DNA of 64,000 nt, taken from CAXXOZ01 sp963676435. Its GTDB lineage: Bacteria; Bacillota; Clostridia; Lachnospirales; Lachnospiraceae. Both the position numbers and the translations under genes were made by a program. This document shows positions 24,829-33,675 of the stretch, piece by piece. The stretch is taken from NCBI GenBank assembly GCA_963676435.2, contig CAXXOZ010000002.1, positions 1-64,000 of the forward strand, in the 5' to 3' direction. How positions within the stretch are numbered: position 1 is the first letter of the stretch; each line of letters opens with the position of its first letter. The notes below the pieces were generated by a model, which searched no databases, had not been told where the DNA came from, and saw only the letters and a program-made list of their open reading frames with translations.

Positions 24829-25308
24829 TTAATCTTTTCGATATTTTATTGCTAGTCCTTTTAAAAAGTTTCGAATATAACTGTCACCACACACTCTGTA
24901 GTTTCTATGACCTTCTTTTCTAAAAAGTGCGCTTAATTCGCCATTAGATATATTTACTCCTGCTAGGTTTAATATCTCTATCATATTCTCACTTGAATAG
25001 CTTAATGCAATTTTTAATTTTTTCAAAATTATATTGTTAACATTTGAAACATCACTTATTAAGAAAATCGGTTTTGTTGGGGCCCCAGAATCTTCTTTAA
25101 CTCCTCTTTTATATATTATAAAACCGTTTAAAAATGATTCCAACATATGGTAATTGCAATTTGTTCTTTTTTCTTCATCTCTTTCAAGTATCTTAAGTAG
25201 TTCATCTCTTTTAAGCTTTATATTTCCAAGCTTAAAAATTTCAATCATTTCTGTGTCTTTTAAATCTAGCGAGTATCTAAATCTAACTAAAAAGTCATTG
25301 TTATCCAA
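24829..25308 (-). CDS. DUF1456 family protein
   Basis: 159 residues made of two similar halves: DNNDFLVRFRYSLDLKDTEM...HMLESFLNGFIIYKRG and NIILKKLKIALSYSSENMIE...SYIRNFLKGLAIKYRKD. Each half is a small helical DUF1456 repeat, as in E. coli YehS, whose function is unknown. Length and layout are normal. Monocistronic: its own terminator follows and the IS21/repeat region lies upstream. Confidence 0.85.
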   Translation of the reverse strand: MDNNDFLVRFRYSLDLKDTEMIEIFKLGNIKLKRDELLKILERDEEKRTNCNYHMLESFLNGFIIYKRGVKEDSGAPTKPIFLISDVSNVNNIILKKLKIALSYSSENMIEILNLAGVNISNGELSALFRKEGHRNYRVCGDSYIRNFLKGLAIKYRKD

Positions 25309-25435
25309 TTGGTTTCTCCTTATTGTGTTGGTTTTTTATTAAATTACCAGTACTATTTTTTGATTCTAAAACTGTATATTTAATATACCATTTATATATA
25401 ATTGTTGTAAATCAGAAATATTGTGTAATTTAAAT

Positions 25436-25600
25436 CGCAGTTCAGTTGTCTGACTTGTGCCCTTTAGGGTGCGCCGCATATAACTATTCCCCTTTAAGCG
25501 TCCAGTTGGCCGACATATGTCGACCAACACGCGGACATTCAGTAAATGTCCGCTTCCGTACAATAAAATACAGCCATGAAATTGTGCTTGCACATTTCTT
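25436..25600. repeat. Structured modular repeat, copy A
   Basis: A hairpin-rich, relatively GC-rich stretch unlike the surroundings. 25454-25508 is identical over 55 bp to 28263-28317. It includes CCC-TTTA-GGG, then GTTG-[variable palindrome]-CAAC, then GCGGACATT/AATGTCCGC. Here the variable palindrome is CCGAC-ATAT-GTCG. Relative to copy B, its first module has lost about 24 bases after TTGTCTGAC. Between copies, the inner stem changes sequence but stays paired, which indicates selection on structure. See the findings for interpretation. Confidence 0.75.
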
Positions 25601-25604
25601 CACT

Positions 25605-25623
25605 CCGCAGTCCAGTTGTCTGA
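25605..25623. repeat. Left part of structured repeat copy B, cut by the IS21 insertion
   Basis: CCGCAGTCCAGTTGTCTGA is the start of copy B. Its last five bases, TCTGA (25619-25623), are duplicated at 28234-28238 beyond the IS. Removing the IS restores GTTG-TCTGACTTCGTCA-TCCAAC, a hairpin equivalent to those in the other modules. Confidence 0.75.
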
Positions 25624-25739
25624 TGCAAAGTTTATAATAGGAATGTAGGAAAAATACGAAATAAAAATGTCGTATAACCTACATTCTTATTTTGTATTTA
25701 TATTGATATTGATACACTTGTCTTGGAGGTGCAATCAAT

Positions 25740-27413
25740 ATGACGAACAACTTAAGAGGAGAGCTTTCAATTATGGACAGTTTAGAAATTAAACCTAATT
25801 ATGCTGCTTTGGCAAGAAAATATGATATGGACTGGAGGACTGTGAAAAAATATCATCAAGGTTATAAAGGCAAACCTGATAAAAGAAATAAACCTAGTCG
25901 ACTTGACTATTACAGAAATGAAATTGAAGATAAACTTAATATAAAAAGAGTGACTATAAGAGGTGTTTATGAATTTATGGTAAAGAAATATGGCGTTGAA
26001 TCTATTGGATGTTATACAAATTTTATAGCTTATGTTAAAAATAATAAATTAAAGACGAAAAGCAAAACATTAGGACATCCACGTGTAGAAACTCTTCCAG
26101 GTGTTCAGGCACAGGTAGATTGGAAAGAAGGTATATCTATAGCTTCAAGCAGTGGTGAAATATTTAATATCAATGTCTTTCATATTACTTTAAGTTTTTC
26201 AAGATACAGTTACCTTGAGATTTCTATACAAAAGAGAATTGAAGATGTATATCGCGGATTAATTAATGGATTTGAAGCATTTGGAGGTGTGCCAAAAGAA
26301 ATACTTTTTGACAACATGTCAACTGTTGCCAATACACAGGTAAGACCCAAAAAGCCAACACAAGGAATAACAAAACTTGCTAAAGACTTTGGATTTAAAG
26401 TTAGATTATGTGCTGCAAGAGCTCCACAAACAAAAGGATCTGTAGAAGCTAAAAACAAGGTAATTGATTGGATTCGTCCTTATGAAGGTGAATTTGAAGA
26501 TTTAGATGAGCTTATAAGTATATTGCAAAGGATAAATACAGATATGAATATAAATGTTAACGATGAAACAGGAATGTCACCAACAGCATTATTTTATAAA
26601 GAAAAAGAGTACTTGGATGCATTGCCAACCAAAACAATCAGAGAAGAATATCTGTCCCCAAACAGATATAAAGTCTCAAATGATGCTCTTATTAGGTATG
26701 GCTCTAACAAGTACTCTGTAGATCCAAAGCTTATTAATGATGAAGTAACTGTAGATACACTCAATAATAATCTTTATATCTATTATAACGGAAAACTAAT
26801 CACTTATCATCCATTAACAGAAAAAAAGATTAATTATAAAAAAGAACACTATAAAACACTGATGAATGGAAAGGTAAAGGAAACTGATATGACTGAAAGG
26901 ATACAAGAAAATTTAAAAGTAATGGACTCATTACTAGAATTACGTAAGGTTTATGTATCTTCAATTGAAGCAACAAAATCTGCGGATGCACTTATTGCAT
27001 ATATAAATCAAAACAGTTGCGGCAGATGGATAATTAATAATTATTCACATCTATCTGCATCAGACAAACTTGAGTTTATTAAAGGAATGAATCAAGTGCT
27101 TCCATATATAAAAAATAGCGATACATTTATAGAAAAAATAAAATATTCCATGAAAAACAATATTTGCAAAACAATAGATTTTGACTGTTATGTTAATGAT
27201 TTTATGGCAGTATCTGAAAGCGAGTGCGTTCTTACAGATGAAGGTTATTATAAAATACAGAAAAAATATAAAAAAGAGATAGAAGAATTTATTAATGATA
27301 TAAAAGAACAGTGGGCAGAAAGCGAAACTAAATATACAGAATCCGATTTAGTCTGCGAAGATGAACTTGCATTTAGAATTAAGGAGGAAATCATCAAGAA
27401 TGAACAATTATAA
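25740..27413 (+). CDS. istA: IS21-family transposase IstA
   Basis: 557 residues. An N-terminal helix-turn-helix (YAALARKYDMDWRTVKKYHQ) precedes an rve/DDE integrase core with QAQVDWKEG (first Asp), KEILFDNMST (second Asp) and APQTKGSVEAKNKVIDWIRP (Glu), then the IS21-type C-terminal beta domain (NRYKVSNDALIRYGSNKYSV). It catalyses cut and strand transfer of the element. ATG 25740 has GGAGG upstream. The long C-terminal extension overlaps the istB start by 14 bases, indicating coupled translation. Confidence 0.95.
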   Translation: MTNNLRGELSIMDSLEIKPNYAALARKYDMDWRTVKKYHQGYKGKPDKRNKPSRLDYYRNEIEDKLNIKRVTIRGVYEFMVKKYGVESIGCYTNFIAYVKNNKLKTKSKTLGHPRVETLPGVQAQVDWKEGISIASSSGEIFNINVFHITLSFSRYSYLEISIQKRIEDVYRGLINGFEAFGGVPKEILFDNMSTVANTQVRPKKPTQGITKLAKDFGFKVRLCAARAPQTKGSVEAKNKVIDWIRPYEGEFEDLDELISILQRINTDMNINVNDETGMSPTALFYKEKEYLDALPTKTIREEYLSPNRYKVSNDALIRYGSNKYSVDPKLINDEVTVDTLNNNLYIYYNGKLITYHPLTEKKINYKKEHYKTLMNGKVKETDMTERIQENLKVMDSLLELRKVYVSSIEATKSADALIAYINQNSCGRWIINNYSHLSASDKLEFIKGMNQVLPYIKNSDTFIEKIKYSMKNNICKTIDFDCYVNDFMAVSESECVLTDEGYYKIQKKYKKEIEEFINDIKEQWAESETKYTESDLVCEDELAFRIKEEIIKNEQL

Positions 27414-28158
27414 TGCACTAATAAATAACTTAGAGGACTTACAATTAAATAAAATAAAGGAAAATATAAATAGTTATCTTGATATGATAGCTGATGGATC
27501 AAAAACAGCATTAGATGCACTTTATGAGTTAAGTGAACAGGAAATAAAATTTAAAAAAGAACAAGCTGTAACTGGCTGTGTAAAAGTAGCGAACTTTCCA
27601 TTTCTTAAAGAAATAAAAGACTTTGATTTTGGATTTCAACCATCAATTGACAAGGCAAAAATAATGGATCTTTTAACATTAAGATTTATAGAAAATAGTG
27701 AAAATGTAATATTTTGTGGAACGCCTGGTGTTGGAAAAACCAATTTATCAGTGTCAATAGGTATTGCAGCTGCTAAAAAAAGATATTGTGTATACTTTAT
27801 AACATTTCAGGATTTAATAGCACAATTAAAAAAAGCAGCATCAGAAAATCGTCTTGAAGCAAGAATAAAATGGTTTTGTAGATATAAGTTATTAATTATT
27901 GATGAACTTGGATACCAGCGAATGGATACTGATTCAGCAAATTTATTTTTTAATTTAATATCCAAAAGATATGAAAAGTCATCAACAATAATAACTACAA
28001 ATAGTCCATTTTCAAAATGGGCTGATATATTTAAAGAGCCAGTATTAACAAATGCTTTATTAGATAGATTACTTCACCATTGTTCAGTTGTAAATATAAA
28101 TGGACCATCATATAGACTTAAAGATCAAGTAGAAAATTTATCAGAAGATGCATCTTAA
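27400..28158 (+). CDS. istB: IS21-family ATP-binding protein IstB
   Basis: About 252 residues from ATG 27400 (AAGGAGG upstream inside istA). AAA+ ATPase related to DnaC: Walker A FCGTPGVGKTNLSVSIG, Walker B LLIIDELGYQRM, and sensor region STIITTNSPFSKWADIF. IstB regulates and stimulates IstA, choosing target DNA. C-terminal LLHHCSVVNINGPSYRLKDQ is typical of the family. The last gene of the element, ending 75 bases before the right terminus. Confidence 0.95.
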   Translation: MNNYNALINNLEDLQLNKIKENINSYLDMIADGSKTALDALYELSEQEIKFKKEQAVTGCVKVANFPFLKEIKDFDFGFQPSIDKAKIMDLLTLRFIENSENVIFCGTPGVGKTNLSVSIGIAAAKKRYCVYFITFQDLIAQLKKAASENRLEARIKWFCRYKLLIIDELGYQRMDTDSANLFFNLISKRYEKSSTIITTNSPFSKWADIFKEPVLTNALLDRLLHHCSVVNINGPSYRLKDQVENLSEDAS

Positions 28159-28233
28159 AATACAAAATAAAAATGTAGGTTTTTATACAATTTTATTTTG
28201 TATAAATCCTACATTTTTATATTGACATTTGCA

Positions 28234-28412
28234 TCTGACTTCGTCATCCAACACGCGGCAGGCTTGTGCCCTTTAGGGTGCGCCGCATATAACTATTCCC
28301 CTTTAAGCGTCCAGTTGTATGGCTATCGCCATCCAACACGCGGGCATTCGTTAAATGCCCGCTTCCGCAAAAAAAGTCCCATGATTTTGTGCAAGCACAA
28401 ATCATGGGACAT
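28234..28412. repeat. Structured modular repeat, copy B (right part)
   Basis: Begins with the duplicated TCTGA, then CTTCGTCATCCAACACGCGG, the 55-bp block shared with copy A (28263-28317), the variable palindrome ATGGC-TATC-GCCAT within GTTG/CAAC, and GCGGGCATT/AATGCCCGC. Compared with copy A, A-T in the last stem becomes G-C on both arms. It runs directly into the tuf terminator hairpin at 28376-28410. Confidence 0.75.
28376..28410 (-). terminator. Terminator of tuf
   Basis: GTCCCATGATTT(T)GTGC pairs with GCACAAATCATGGGAC, a stem of about 15 bp. In the minus-strand transcript it is followed by TTTTTTT. It lies 40 bases after the tuf stop. Confidence 0.9.
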
Positions 28413-28450
28413 ATTTTTACTTATGTACGCTTAACTCAAAGTTTTCGCGA

Positions 28451-29644
28451 TTACTCTACGATTTTAGCAACTTTACCTGAACCTACTGTACGTCCACCTT
28501 CACGGATAGCGAATCCAAGACCCTGCTCCATAGCGATTGGGTGAATAAGTTCGATAGTCATTTCTACGTTGTCTCCAGGCATACACATTTCTACACCAGC
28601 TGGTAAGTTACAAACACCTGTAACGTCAGTTGTTCTGAAGTAGAACTGAGGTCTGTAGTTGTTGAAGAATGGAGTATGACGTCCACCTTCATCTTTTGTT
28701 AATACATAAACCTGAGCTGTAAATTTTGTATGACATGTTATTGAACCTGGTTTACAAAGAACCTGTCCTCTTTCGATTTCATCTCTTGCAACACCACGAA
28801 GAAGACATCCAACGTTATCTCCAGCCTGAGCGTCATCAAGAAGTTTTCTGAACATTTCGATTCCAGTTACAACAACTTTTCTAACTTCTTCTTTAATACC
28901 AACGATTTCAACTTCGTCAGAAACTTTAAGAACACCACGTTCTACTCTACCTGTAGCAACAGTTCCACGTCCTGAGATTGAGAAAACGTCTTCTACTGGC
29001 ATAAGGAAAGGTTTGTCTGTTTCTCTCTGTGGATCTGGAATCCATGAGTCAACAGCGTCAAATAATTCAACAATTTTATCTCCCCATTCACTTGTTGGAT
29101 CTTCAAGTGCTTTAAGAGCTGAACCCTGGATGATTGGTGTATCATCACCTGGGAAGTCATATTCGTTTAATAAGTCTCTGATATCCATTTCTACTAATTC
29201 AAGTAATTCTGGATCATCAACCATATCACATTTGTTCATGAATACAACGATGTAAGGAACACCAACCTGACGTGAAAGTAGGATATGTTCTTTAGTCTGA
29301 GCCATAACACCATCAGTAGCAGCAACAACAAGGATGGCACCATCCATCTGTGCAGCACCAGTGATCATGTTTTTAACGTAGTCAGCATGTCCTGGACAGT
29401 CTACGTGAGCGTAGTGACGAGCGTTTGATTCATACTCAACGTGAGCTGTAGAGATAGTAATACCTCTTTCTCTTTCTTCTGGAGCTTTATCAATGTTTTC
29501 AAAGTCAACAGCTTCACCAGTTCCTAATCTCTGATTAAGAGTTTTTGTGATAGCAGCTGTTAAAGTAGTTTTACCATGGTCAACGTGTCCAATAGTTCCA
29601 ATATTACAATGCGGTTTGTTTCTCTCAAATTTAGCTTTAGCCAT
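28451..29644 (-). CDS. tuf: Elongation factor Tu
   Basis: EF-Tu delivers aminoacyl-tRNA to the ribosome as a GTPase. 397 residues, full length. G motifs are all present: G1 GHVDHGKTT, switch I RGITIS, G3 DCPGHADY, G4 NKCD and G5 GSALKAL, followed by the two beta-barrel domains ending GSGKVAKIVE. ATG 29644 with AGGAGG upstream. Last gene of the rpsL-rpsG-fusA-tuf string, 160 bases after fusA. The ribosomal S10 operon that often follows tuf is not there; repeats and an IS lie downstream instead. Confidence 0.99.
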   Translation of the reverse strand: MAKAKFERNKPHCNIGTIGHVDHGKTTLTAAITKTLNQRLGTGEAVDFENIDKAPEERERGITISTAHVEYESNARHYAHVDCPGHADYVKNMITGAAQMDGAILVVAATDGVMAQTKEHILLSRQVGVPYIVVFMNKCDMVDDPELLELVEMDIRDLLNEYDFPGDDTPIIQGSALKALEDPTSEWGDKIVELFDAVDSWIPDPQRETDKPFLMPVEDVFSISGRGTVATGRVERGVLKVSDEVEIVGIKEEVRKVVVTGIEMFRKLLDDAQAGDNVGCLLRGVARDEIERGQVLCKPGSITCHTKFTAQVYVLTKDEGGRHTPFFNNYRPQFYFRTTDVTGVCNLPAGVEMCMPGDNVEMTIELIHPIAMEQGLGFAIREGGRTVGSGKVAKIVE

Positions 29645-29807
29645 TTTTTGTAATTCCTCCTTACAATATCTTTTCTTTAGGTTATTTTTCTACTCATGAC
29701 ATTCAAAGTCAAGAGCTAATTTTTGATTTACTATATTTGATTATATTTCAAATAATGCACTTTTTCAAGTGTTATTTTAGCTTAAAATAGCTTTAAAATA
29801 CTATAAA

Positions 29808-31922
29808 CTAAGCTTTATTAGAAATAATCTTTTCTTGTACTGATTTAGGTACCTGTTCGTATTTGTCAAAGAACATTGAGTAGTTTCCACGACCCTGAGT
29901 TCTTGAACGAAGATCAGTAGCATATCCAAACATTTCAGATAAAGGAACAAATCCTTTAACCATTTTTCCGCCTCCGATATCTTCCATACCTTCGATACGT
30001 CCACGACGTGAATTGATGTCTCCGATTACATCACCCATATAATCTTCTGGTGTTGTAACTTCAACTCTCATAATAGGTTCTAACAGTACAGCTCCACCTT
30101 TACCCATAGCATCTTTAAACGCCATAGATCCGGCAATGTGGAATGCCATTTCACTTGAATCGACTTCATGGTAAGAACCGTCATAAACAACAGCTTTAAT
30201 ACCAAGAACTGGGAATCCTGCAAGAATACCTGCTTTAGCAGCTTCTTCGATACCCGCTCCTACTGCTGGAATGTATTCTTTAGGAATAGCACCACCAGTA
30301 ACTTCTGAAGAGAATTCAAATACTTTTTCTGCATTTGCATCCATAGGCTCAAATCTAACTTTACAGTGTCCATATTGTCCACGTCCACCAGACTGTTTAG
30401 CATATTTAGAATCAACTTCAACCATTTTTGTGAATGTTTCTTTATATGAAACCTGTGGAGCACCTACGTTTGCTTCTACTTTAAACTCACGAAGAAGTCT
30501 GTCTACGATAATTTCAAGGTGAAGTTCACCCATACCTGCTATGATAGTCTGTCCTGTATCTTCGTTTGTATAAGCTCTAAATGTTGGATCTTCTTCAGCA
30601 AGTTTTGCTAAAGATTCACCCATTTTACCCTGACTAGCTTTAGTTTTAGGTTCGATAGCAACCTCAATAACTGGTTCAGGGAATTCCATTGACTCAAGTA
30701 TAACTGGGCTTTTTTCATCACAGATAGTATCACCTGTAGTTGTGATTTTAAATCCAACTGCTGCTGCAATATCTCCAGCGTATACTTTATCAAGTTCTTC
30801 TCTTTTATTAGCGTGCATCTGTAAGATACGTCCTGCACGTTCTTTTTTATTTTTTGTTGCATTTAATACATATGATCCTGAGTTCATTGTTCCTGAATAC
30901 ACTCTAAAGAATGCAAGCTTTCCAACGAATGGGTCAGTCATGATTTTAAATGCTAACGCTGAGAAAGGTTCTTCATCTGATGCATGTCTTACTATATCAT
31001 TTCCACTTTCATCAACACCATCAATCGCAGGGATATCAGTTGGAGATGGTAAAAATTCAATAACTGCATCAAGAAGTTTTTGAACACCTTTATTTCTATA
31101 TGCTGTACCACAGCATACTGGAACTATAGTAGATTCACAAGTTCCTTTTCTTAAAGCAGCCTTAAGGTCTGCTTCTGAAGGTTCTTCACCTTCAAGATAA
31201 AGCATCATTAAATCATCATCAGTTTCGCAGATTTTTTCTACTAATTCTGTTCTGTAAAGATCAGCTTCATCTTTCATATCTTCTGGAATAGGTTCAATAG
31301 TAATATTTTCACCTTTTTCATCATGATATATGTAAGCTTGCATTTCGAATAAATCAATGATTCCTACGAAATCGTCTTCCTTACCAATTGGTAACTGAAG
31401 AGGAACTGCATTCTTACCTAATCTTGTTTTAATCATATCTACTGCATTGTAGAAATCTGCACCAAGTATATCCATTTTATTAATAAATGCCATACGAGGT
31501 ACTTGATATTTATCCGCCTGTCTCCATACGTTTTCTGACTGAGGCTCAACTCCGCCTTTAGCACAGAATACACCTACTGCGCCGTCAAGTACACGTAGTG
31601 AACGCTCAACTTCAACCGTAAAGTCAACGTGTCCTGGAGTATCGATAATGTTAATACGATGCTCTTCGGCACCTGCGTAAGGTTTGTTTTCCCTACGTGG
31701 TGTCCAATGACAAGTTGTAGCTGCGGAAGTAATTGTGATTCCTCTTTCTTGTTCCTGCTCCATCCAGTCCATTGTAGCAGTTCCTTCATGAGTATCACCT
31801 ATTTTATAATTAACACCGGTATAATATAGTATACGCTCTGTTAGTGTGGTTTTACCAGCATCTATATGAGCCATAATACCAATGTTCCTGGTTCTCTCCA
31901 GTGGATATTGTCTTCCAGCCAA
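29808..31922 (-). CDS. fusA: Elongation factor G
   Basis: EF-G drives ribosomal translocation with GTP. About 704 residues. I choose TTG 31922 (AGRQYPLERTRNIGIMAHID), eight bases after AGGAGG and matching the usual family start; an ATG six codons earlier overlaps that site. G motifs AHIDAGKTT, RGITITSA, DTPGHVDF and NKMD are present, as is the domain IV tip region (SGGRGQYGHCKVRFEP), and the protein ends with EKIISNKA. In order between rpsG and tuf. Confidence 0.98.
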   Translation of the reverse strand: MAGRQYPLERTRNIGIMAHIDAGKTTLTERILYYTGVNYKIGDTHEGTATMDWMEQEQERGITITSAATTCHWTPRRENKPYAGAEEHRINIIDTPGHVDFTVEVERSLRVLDGAVGVFCAKGGVEPQSENVWRQADKYQVPRMAFINKMDILGADFYNAVDMIKTRLGKNAVPLQLPIGKEDDFVGIIDLFEMQAYIYHDEKGENITIEPIPEDMKDEADLYRTELVEKICETDDDLMMLYLEGEEPSEADLKAALRKGTCESTIVPVCCGTAYRNKGVQKLLDAVIEFLPSPTDIPAIDGVDESGNDIVRHASDEEPFSALAFKIMTDPFVGKLAFFRVYSGTMNSGSYVLNATKNKKERAGRILQMHANKREELDKVYAGDIAAAVGFKITTTGDTICDEKSPVILESMEFPEPVIEVAIEPKTKASQGKMGESLAKLAEEDPTFRAYTNEDTGQTIIAGMGELHLEIIVDRLLREFKVEANVGAPQVSYKETFTKMVEVDSKYAKQSGGRGQYGHCKVRFEPMDANAEKVFEFSSEVTGGAIPKEYIPAVGAGIEEAAKAGILAGFPVLGIKAVVYDGSYHEVDSSEMAFHIAGSMAFKDAMGKGGAVLLEPIMRVEVTTPEDYMGDVIGDINSRRGRIEGMEDIGGGKMVKGFVPLSEMFGYATDLRSRTQGRGNYSMFFDKYEQVPKSVQEKIISNKA

Positions 31923-31952
31923 AGTTATTCCTCCTAACAATATTGGATTCTA

Positions 31953-32423
31953 TTAGAATCTGTAATGAGCAAATGCTTTGTTTGCATCTGCCATTTTGTG
32001 CATGTCTTCTTTTTTCTTAACTGATGCTCCAGTGTTCGCTGCTGCATCTAATAATTCATTTGCAAGTCTATCTTCCATTGTTTTTTCTCCTCTTTTACGA
32101 GAATACAATGTAAGCCAACGAAGTGCTAACGCCTGACGTCTTTCAGGTCTAACTTCGATTGGAACCTGGTATGTTGCTCCACCGATACGTCTTGCTTTAA
32201 CTTCCAAAGCAGGCATTATGTTATTCATAGCCTCTTCGAATACTTCTAAAGCAGGTTTTCCGGATTTTTCAGCAATTTTTTCGAATGCACCATAAACAAT
32301 TTTCTGAGCTACACCTTTCTTGCCATCTAACATAATGTTATTAACAAGCTTTGTAACCACTTTATCATTGTATAATGGATCCGCTAATACATCTCTTTTT
32401 TGGGTATGTCCTTTACGTGGCAC
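31953..32423 (-). CDS. rpsG: 30S ribosomal protein S7
   Basis: 156 residues from GTG 32423, eight bases after AAGGAGG, giving PRKGHTQKRDVLADPLYNDK, the standard S7 start; an ATG seven codons upstream would place the Shine-Dalgarno inside the frame. Conserved GGATYQVPIEVRPERRQALA binds 16S rRNA. S7 nucleates assembly of the 30S head. It lies 30 bases before fusA. Confidence 0.98.
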   Translation of the reverse strand: MPRKGHTQKRDVLADPLYNDKVVTKLVNNIMLDGKKGVAQKIVYGAFEKIAEKSGKPALEVFEEAMNNIMPALEVKARRIGGATYQVPIEVRPERRQALALRWLTLYSRKRGEKTMEDRLANELLDAAANTGASVKKKEDMHKMADANKAFAHYRF

Positions 32424-32657
32424 GTTACTTCCCTCCTTAATCATTTTTGAACTCGGCTAATATTCGCCTCGTTAACGCGAAACTCGTTGAAAACATTAAA
32501 ATATTTTCTAACTTTTTCGCACAATTAAATCATCGGTACTCACATTTGTTGTGTCCATGCACGGTAGATATTTATATTCAACCTATATTAGGGTAATATT
32601 TCATAATTCCGAGCATTTCTTCTTATTCAAACTGTGAACCAATTTAACTTCCAGCTT

Positions 32658-33077
32658 TTACTTTGCTGCTTTAGGCTTCTTAGCTCCGTATTTTGAACGA
32701 GCCTGACGTCTATTAGCAACTCCTGCAGTATCAAGTGTTCCTCTTACGATATGGTATCTTGTACCTGGTAAGTCTTTTACTCTTCCTCCACGGATAAGAA
32801 CAACACTATGTTCCTGAAGGTTATGACCTTCGCCTGGAATATATCCTGTTACTTCAATTCCGTTAGAAAGACGAACTCTTGCTATTTTTCTTAAAGCTGA
32901 GTTAGGTTTCTTAGGTGTAGCTGTTTTAACAGCAGTACAAACACCTCTCTTCTGCGGTGAGCTTGTATTTGATGTCTTTTTTCTTAATGAGTTAAAGCTC
33001 TTACCAAGTGCTGGTGCAGTAGATTTCTTTTCAGATGTCTGTCTTCCCTTTCTTACTAACTGGTTAAATGTCGGCAT
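32658..33077 (-). CDS. rpsL: 30S ribosomal protein S12
   Basis: 139 residues starting MPTFNQLVRKGRQTSEKKST. Decoding-centre motifs TPKKPNSALRKIARVRLSN and EGHNLQEHSVVLIRGGRVKD are intact. The Lys of PKKPNS, where streptomycin-resistance changes occur, is wild type. ATG 33077 has GGAGG upstream. A 234-base gap (32424-32657) before rpsG holds no gene that I can see. An A/U-rich hairpin (GCACAAAAA/TTTTTGTG) lies in the leader near 33110-33140. Confidence 0.98.
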   Translation of the reverse strand: MPTFNQLVRKGRQTSEKKSTAPALGKSFNSLRKKTSNTSSPQKRGVCTAVKTATPKKPNSALRKIARVRLSNGIEVTGYIPGEGHNLQEHSVVLIRGGRVKDLPGTRYHIVRGTLDTAGVANRRQARSKYGAKKPKAAK

Positions 33078-33251
33078 GCATTTTCACCTCCTGTACTATT
33101 TTTTTTGCACACAAAAACAAGTGCTTTTTGTGCAAGCCTTATAATTATATATCAGTGAGAATTGTATGTCAAGCAATTATCTATTTTATATTAGTAGCAT
33201 TCAAGAGATTTTTGTGATAATATGAAAAATATCAAACTCAAGGAGGCACAT

Positions 33252-33674
33252 ATGATTCGCGGAAAATACTTAAGTGCAAACGATGACCTATCACAAGTTA
33301 TTAATATAAGAAACACTGTTATGAATACAAATATTACAGATATAAATCCTATGGCTATGAATGTCTTAGTATATGAGGAAGAAGAGGCTGTAGCTGCCGG
33401 AACAATTATATACGATACACAAATATTTAGCATAGAAAATATTTCAGTTTTAAAAGAATATCAAAACAAAGGTTATGGAGAATTCACTTTAAGACTACTT
33501 GCCGACAAAGCTTTATTAGCTGGTGCAAAACATGTAGAATTAACAGCTACTCCTGAAACCGTATCTTTTTTCAAAAAATACGAATTTAAAAGCATCTCAA
33601 GTGATAATGATGGTTTACATATGAAATTAGACCTTTCCGAACTTAAAAAACCATGTGGCGGTAGTTGTCATTGA
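33252..33674 (+). CDS. GNAT family N-acetyltransferase
   Basis: 140 residues from ATG 33252 (AAGGAGG just upstream; an ATG ten codons earlier has none). The GNAT core is clear: YDTQIFSIENISVLKEYQNK and GYGEFTLRLLADKALLAGAK, with the acetyl-CoA loop Q/R-x-x-G-x-G/A as QNKGYG, and a beta strand HVELTATPETVSFFKKYEF. The substrate is unknown. The short C-terminal tail CGGSCH is unusual and could bind metal. On the opposite strand to the ribosomal genes and convergent with the lipoprotein gene, two bases from its stop. Confidence 0.85.
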   Translation: MIRGKYLSANDDLSQVINIRNTVMNTNITDINPMAMNVLVYEEEEAVAAGTIIYDTQIFSIENISVLKEYQNKGYGEFTLRLLADKALLAGAKHVELTATPETVSFFKKYEFKSISSDNDGLHMKLDLSELKKPCGGSCH

Positions 33675-33675
33675 T

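Larger units (their letters stand above)
25624..28233 (+). mobile_element. IS21-family insertion sequence, intact, 2610 bp
   Basis: The element starts TGCAAAG and ends TTTGCA, with imperfect inverted ends continuing inward (TGTAGG...CCTACA arrays at 25644-25700 and 28160-28213). It is flanked by the 5-bp direct repeat TCTGA (25619-25623, 28234-28238), the mark of a transposition. It carries istA and istB on the plus strand with open frames, so it may be active. Its target was one module of the structured repeat. Confidence 0.9.

Noticed and set aside
25366..25593. 75-residue minus-strand frame across repeat copy A
   Set aside because: Same reason: chance open frame in structured, non-coding repeat sequence.
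25644..28213. IS21 ends at the TGTAGG...CCTACA inverted repeats
   Set aside because: No target duplication flanks these; moving outward to TGCAAAG...TTTGCA gives a TCTGA duplication and rebuilds the target hairpin.
28198..28434. 78-residue plus-strand frame across the structured repeat
   Set aside because: It runs through hairpins and the tuf terminator with no ribosome site; its counterpart in copy A is in another frame, so it is not coding.
31923..31940. ATG 31940 as the fusA start
   Set aside because: It would place the AGGAGG site inside the frame; TTG 31922 has the right spacing and matches the usual EF-G N-terminus.
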